Assembly: GCF_020982545.1 (NCBI RefSeq)
Contig: NZ_JAJKLK010000001.1
Coordinates: 1,240,001-1,304,000 of the forward strand
Direction of reading: 5' to 3'
Length of the DNA: 64,000 nucleotides
Source of the DNA: Streptomyces sp. MNU76
GTDB lineage: Bacteria > Actinomycetota > Actinomycetes > Streptomycetales > Streptomycetaceae
Under the pieces are notes generated by a model. That model had not been told where the DNA came from. It did no database searches and was given only the letters and a program-made list of their open reading frames with translations. Shown in pieces: positions 61,734 to 64,000 of the stretch. The stretch's first letter is position 1; each line of letters starts with the position of its first letter. Both the position numbers and the translations under genes were made by a program.

Positions 61734-62963
61734 GTGAGCGAGCAGACGCAGCTGAGGGGCGGATCACCGGCGCGGCGCGTGGTCGTGGTGGGCGCGGGCA
61801 TGGCGGGCGTGCAGACGGCGGTCGCCCTGCGGGAACAGGGCTTCACCGGCGACGTGGTCCTGCTCGGCGCCGAGCCGCACCAGCCGTACGACCGGCCGCC
61901 GCTCTCCAAGGCCGTCCTGCTCGGCAGCGCCGAGGGCTCCGCCTTCGACGTCGACTTCGAGGCGCTCGGCATCGACCTCCGGCTCGGCCGCGAGGTCACC
62001 GGCCTGAGCCCCGCCGACCACGCACTCGACACGGCCGCCGGGCCCGTCCCGTACGACGTCCTCGTCGTCGCGACCGGCGCCGAACCGGTCCGGCTGCCGG
62101 GCGCCGAGGGGGTGCCCGGGGTGCATCTGCTGCGGACCCTGGACGACGCCGAGCGGCTGCGGCCCGTGCTGGCACGGCAGCACGACATCGTGGTCGTGGG
62201 CGCGGGCTGGATCGGCGCGGAGTTCGCCACCGCCGCGCGCGAGGCGGGCTGCGCGGTGACGGTCGTCGAGGCGGCGGACCGCCCGCTCGCGGGCGCGCTC
62301 CCCGCGGAGGTGGCCGCCCCGATGACCGCCTGGTACGCCGACAGCGGCGCCACCCTGCGCACCCACGCGCGCGTGGCGCGCGTCGAGCCCGGGACGGTGG
62401 TCCTGGACGACGGCACCCGGGTCCCGGCGGGCGCGGTCGTCGTCGGCATCGGCGCGCGCCCCGCCACGGCCTGGCTGAAGGGCTCCGGCATCGAACTCGG
62501 CGCCCACGGCGAGGTGGTCGCCGACGACCATCTGCGCACCTCCGCAGCGGACGTCTACGCCGTCGGCGACTGCGCCTCCTTCCCCTCGGGCAGGTACGGC
62601 CGGCGCCTGCTCGTCCACCACTGGGACAACGCCCTCCAGGGCCCCCGCACGGTCGCGGCGAACATCGTCGGCGAGACCCCCGAGCCCTACGACCCCGTCC
62701 CGTACTTCTGGTCCGAGCAGTTCGGGCGGTTCGTCCAGTACGCCGGGGACCACGCCTCCGCCGACACGATGGTCCGGCGCGGCGACCCGACCGGCGCCGC
62801 CTGGTCGGTCTGCTGGCTCCGCGAGACCCGGCTGGTCGCCCTGCTGGCAGTGGGCCGCCCCCGCGACCTGGCCCAGGGCCGCCGCCTGATCGAAGCGGGC
62901 ACAGCGATGGACCCGCTGCTGCTGGAGGACCCGGCGAGGCCCCTGAAGGCGGCGACGGCGTAG
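61734..62963 (+). CDS. NAD(P)/FAD-dependent ferredoxin reductase
   Basis: A 409-residue pyridine-nucleotide-disulfide-fold reductase. The FAD motif is VVVVGAGMAGVQTAVALRE. YDRPPLSKAVLLG is the mark of the BphA4/rubredoxin-ferredoxin reductase family. The NAD motif is DIVVVGAGWIGAEFATAARE, and the second FAD contact is VYAVGDCASFPSG. The C-terminal domain has PYFWSEQFGRFVQYAG. It passes electrons from NAD(P)H to a ferredoxin, perhaps for a P450 or oxygenase not present here. GTG 61734 follows a -10-like TATGGT by 6 nt, so the mRNA may be leaderless and controlled by the operator-like repeat just upstream. Confidence 0.92.
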   Translation: MSEQTQLRGGSPARRVVVVGAGMAGVQTAVALREQGFTGDVVLLGAEPHQPYDRPPLSKAVLLGSAEGSAFDVDFEALGIDLRLGREVTGLSPADHALDTAAGPVPYDVLVVATGAEPVRLPGAEGVPGVHLLRTLDDAERLRPVLARQHDIVVVGAGWIGAEFATAAREAGCAVTVVEAADRPLAGALPAEVAAPMTAWYADSGATLRTHARVARVEPGTVVLDDGTRVPAGAVVVGIGARPATAWLKGSGIELGAHGEVVADDHLRTSAADVYAVGDCASFPSGRYGRRLLVHHWDNALQGPRTVAANIVGETPEPYDPVPYFWSEQFGRFVQYAGDHASADTMVRRGDPTGAAWSVCWLRETRLVALLAVGRPRDLAQGRRLIEAGTAMDPLLLEDPARPLKAATA

Positions 62964-63016
62964 GCCGGACGCGGCTCGGCTACCCACTGTCAGTCCCAGA
63001 TGGCAGTCTTGGAGAC

Positions 63017-63382
63017 GTGACCGAGATTGACGCAAAGATCGATGCTCTCGTCCCCGCGTGGCTGACCCTTCCCGACATCGCAGAGATGCTGGACGTCGAG
63101 GTGACCCGCGTGCGGCAGCTGGTGAAGGAAGGCCAGCTCATCGCCGTACGCCGTGGTGAGAACCGCGCACTGCACGTCCCCGCCGCCTTCATCGACGGAG
63201 ACAAGGTGGTCAAGGGCCTGACCGGCACCCTGACCCTGCTGAGGGACGACGGCTTCAGCGACGAAGAGATGCTGGAGTGGCTCTTCACTCCGGACCCCAG
63301 CCTGCCCGGCACCCCGGCCCAGGCCCTGAGCGAGAATCGCGGCACGGAGGTGAAGCGCCGCGCCCAGGCGCTCGCCGTCTGA
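63017..63382 (+). CDS. Rv2175c-family DNA-binding protein
   Basis: A 121-residue protein with a winged-helix/helix-turn-helix N-terminus (WLTLPDIAEMLDVEVTRVRQ) and a helical C-terminus (FSDEEMLEWLFTPDPSLPG). The layout equals mycobacterial Rv2175c, which binds DNA and is inhibited through phosphorylation by the kinase PknL (from memory). GTG 63017 follows GGAG closely. Genes for a PASTA kinase and for thiamine synthesis flank it; thiE starts 175 nt downstream. It may be a substrate of the kinase, but this is inferred from family and distance only. Confidence 0.88.
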   Translation: MTEIDAKIDALVPAWLTLPDIAEMLDVEVTRVRQLVKEGQLIAVRRGENRALHVPAAFIDGDKVVKGLTGTLTLLRDDGFSDEEMLEWLFTPDPSLPGTPAQALSENRGTEVKRRAQALAV

Positions 63383-63556
63383 CCGGAAACACCTGAGGCA
63401 CCAGACACACCGCACCCACCAGACAGACCAGAGACACCGGGGACACCCCCGGGAAGTTCGCAGCAGAGCCGCCTGTACGGCGTACGGGAGCCGGGGCCCG
63501 AGAGGGTCGCGTCCCGTACGCCGCACCGATCACGCACGCCAACGGGGGACGCACCC

Positions 63557-64000
63557 ATGCCCGACGCCGCCGCACAGCTCGCCGACGCCCGGCTCTACCT
63601 CTGCACGGACGCCCGCAAGCGCCAGGGCGACCTCCCGCGGTTCCTGGACGCGGTCCTCGCGGGCGGCGTGGACATCGTGCAGCTCCGCGACAAGGGCATG
63701 GAGGCCGCCGAGGAGCTGGAGCACCTCCAGGTCTTCGCGGACGCCTGCCGCCGGCACGGCAAGCTGCTCGCCGTCAACGACCGCGCGGACGTCGCCCACG
63801 CCATCGGCGCGGACGTGCTGCACCTCGGCCAGGGCGACCTCCCGGTCCCGGCCGCCCGCGCCGTCCTCGGCACGGACGTGCTCATCGGCCGTTCCACCCA
63901 CGCCGAGGAGGAGGCCGCCGCCGCGGCCGCCCAGGAGGGCGTGGACTACTTCTGCACGGGCCCCTGCTGGCCCACCCCACCAAGCCCGGCCGTCACGCCC
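63557..64000 (+). CDS. thiE: Thiamine-phosphate synthase (partial, truncated by window end)
   Basis: The first 148 codons of ThiE, which joins HMP-PP and thiazole phosphate to thiamine phosphate. The start ATG 63557 gives [58 protein letters not shown] and [13 protein letters not shown] are typical pyrophosphate- and substrate-binding blocks. The expected [16 protein letters not shown] reads [14 protein letters not shown] from position about 63,977. One base seems missing in or near the C4 run of CCCACCCCACC; beyond that the correct frame would be +1. The gene is on the opposite strand from thiOSG and diverges outward from the cluster. No separate TPP riboswitch is visible before it. Confidence 0.9.
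   Translation, partial: MPDAAAQLADARLYLCTDARKRQGDLPRFLDAVLAGGVDIVQLRDKGMEAAEELEHLQVFADACRRHGKLLAVNDRADVAHAIGADVLHLGQGDLPVPAARAVLGTDVLIGRSTHAEEEAAAAAAQEGVDYFCTGPCWPTPPSPAVTP

Overview
The window is high-G+C actinobacterial chromosome. It has GTG and TTG starts, many 4-bp ATGA/GTGA gene overlaps, long perfect-stem terminators without U-tracts, a SAM-IV riboswitch, and the bcc-aa3 respiratory cluster. Gene content and order fit the Streptomyces core chromosome; from memory it closely follows the S. coelicolor qcr-cta / macRS-pfkA / aroH-bfr / thi region. I see no prophage, CRISPR array, rRNA, tRNA or complete insertion sequence.

Layout. 0.3-9.4 kb: a membrane Ser/Thr kinase with an extracellular PQQ-like repeat domain, nadA, an A-type Fe-S carrier, a membrane protein, a PfkB-type kinase and a cysteine desulfurase-TusA fusion. 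9.7-19.1 kb: the terminal respiratory chain (ctaC-ctaD-ctaF, then ctaE, then qcrC-qcrA-qcrB). An L,D-transpeptidase and a degenerate receiver-domain protein lie inside it. 19.3-25.3 kb: trpD, a SAM-IV riboswitch before a class V aminotransferase, a 15-bp tandem repeat, a chimeric ORF joining a histidine-kinase N-terminus to a headless glycerate kinase, a small secreted protein, a stand-alone Lrp ligand domain and a rhomboid protease. 25.4-34 kb: zinc-ribbon and NYN proteins, two NlpC/P60 cell-wall hydrolases, a frameshifted metallopeptidase, and two glycosyltransferases (a GT87-like membrane protein and a PimB-like enzyme). 34-46 kb: cholesterol oxidase, a long-chain acyl-CoA synthetase, a phosphoesterase, an SRPBCC protein, an ArsA-like ATPase, glucokinase, an EEP nuclease/phosphatase, an alpha/beta hydrolase and an acyltransferase. 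46-64 kb: macS-macR, pfkA, a trpE-trpG fusion with a Trp-leader attenuator, class II DAHP synthase, bfd/bfr under iron-type control, a PASTA Ser/Thr kinase, the thiO-thiS-thiG operon with a TPP riboswitch, a ferredoxin reductase, an Rv2175c-type DNA-binding protein and the start of thiE.

How it works together. The window covers central energy metabolism (quinol oxidation to O2, glycolytic glkA and pfkA, NAD synthesis), aromatic amino-acid supply (aroH, trpEG, trpD), thiamine synthesis and Fe-S/sulfur trafficking, with cell-envelope maintenance genes in between. Visible regulation includes two riboswitches, a Trp attenuator, an iron box and several palindromic operator candidates.

Main surprises: (1) the kinase/glycerate-kinase chimera, which looks like a deletion fusion (or misassembly) at a short shared sequence; (2) repeated single-base losses in or beside G/C runs that break the metallopeptidase, trpEG, a secreted protein and thiE, a pattern more like residual sequencing error than decay; (3) a six-codon ORF directly after the SAM-IV aptamer; (4) tandem 19-bp-period repeats upstream of bfr; (5) a family of dispersed 20-bp inverted repeats in intergenic gaps.
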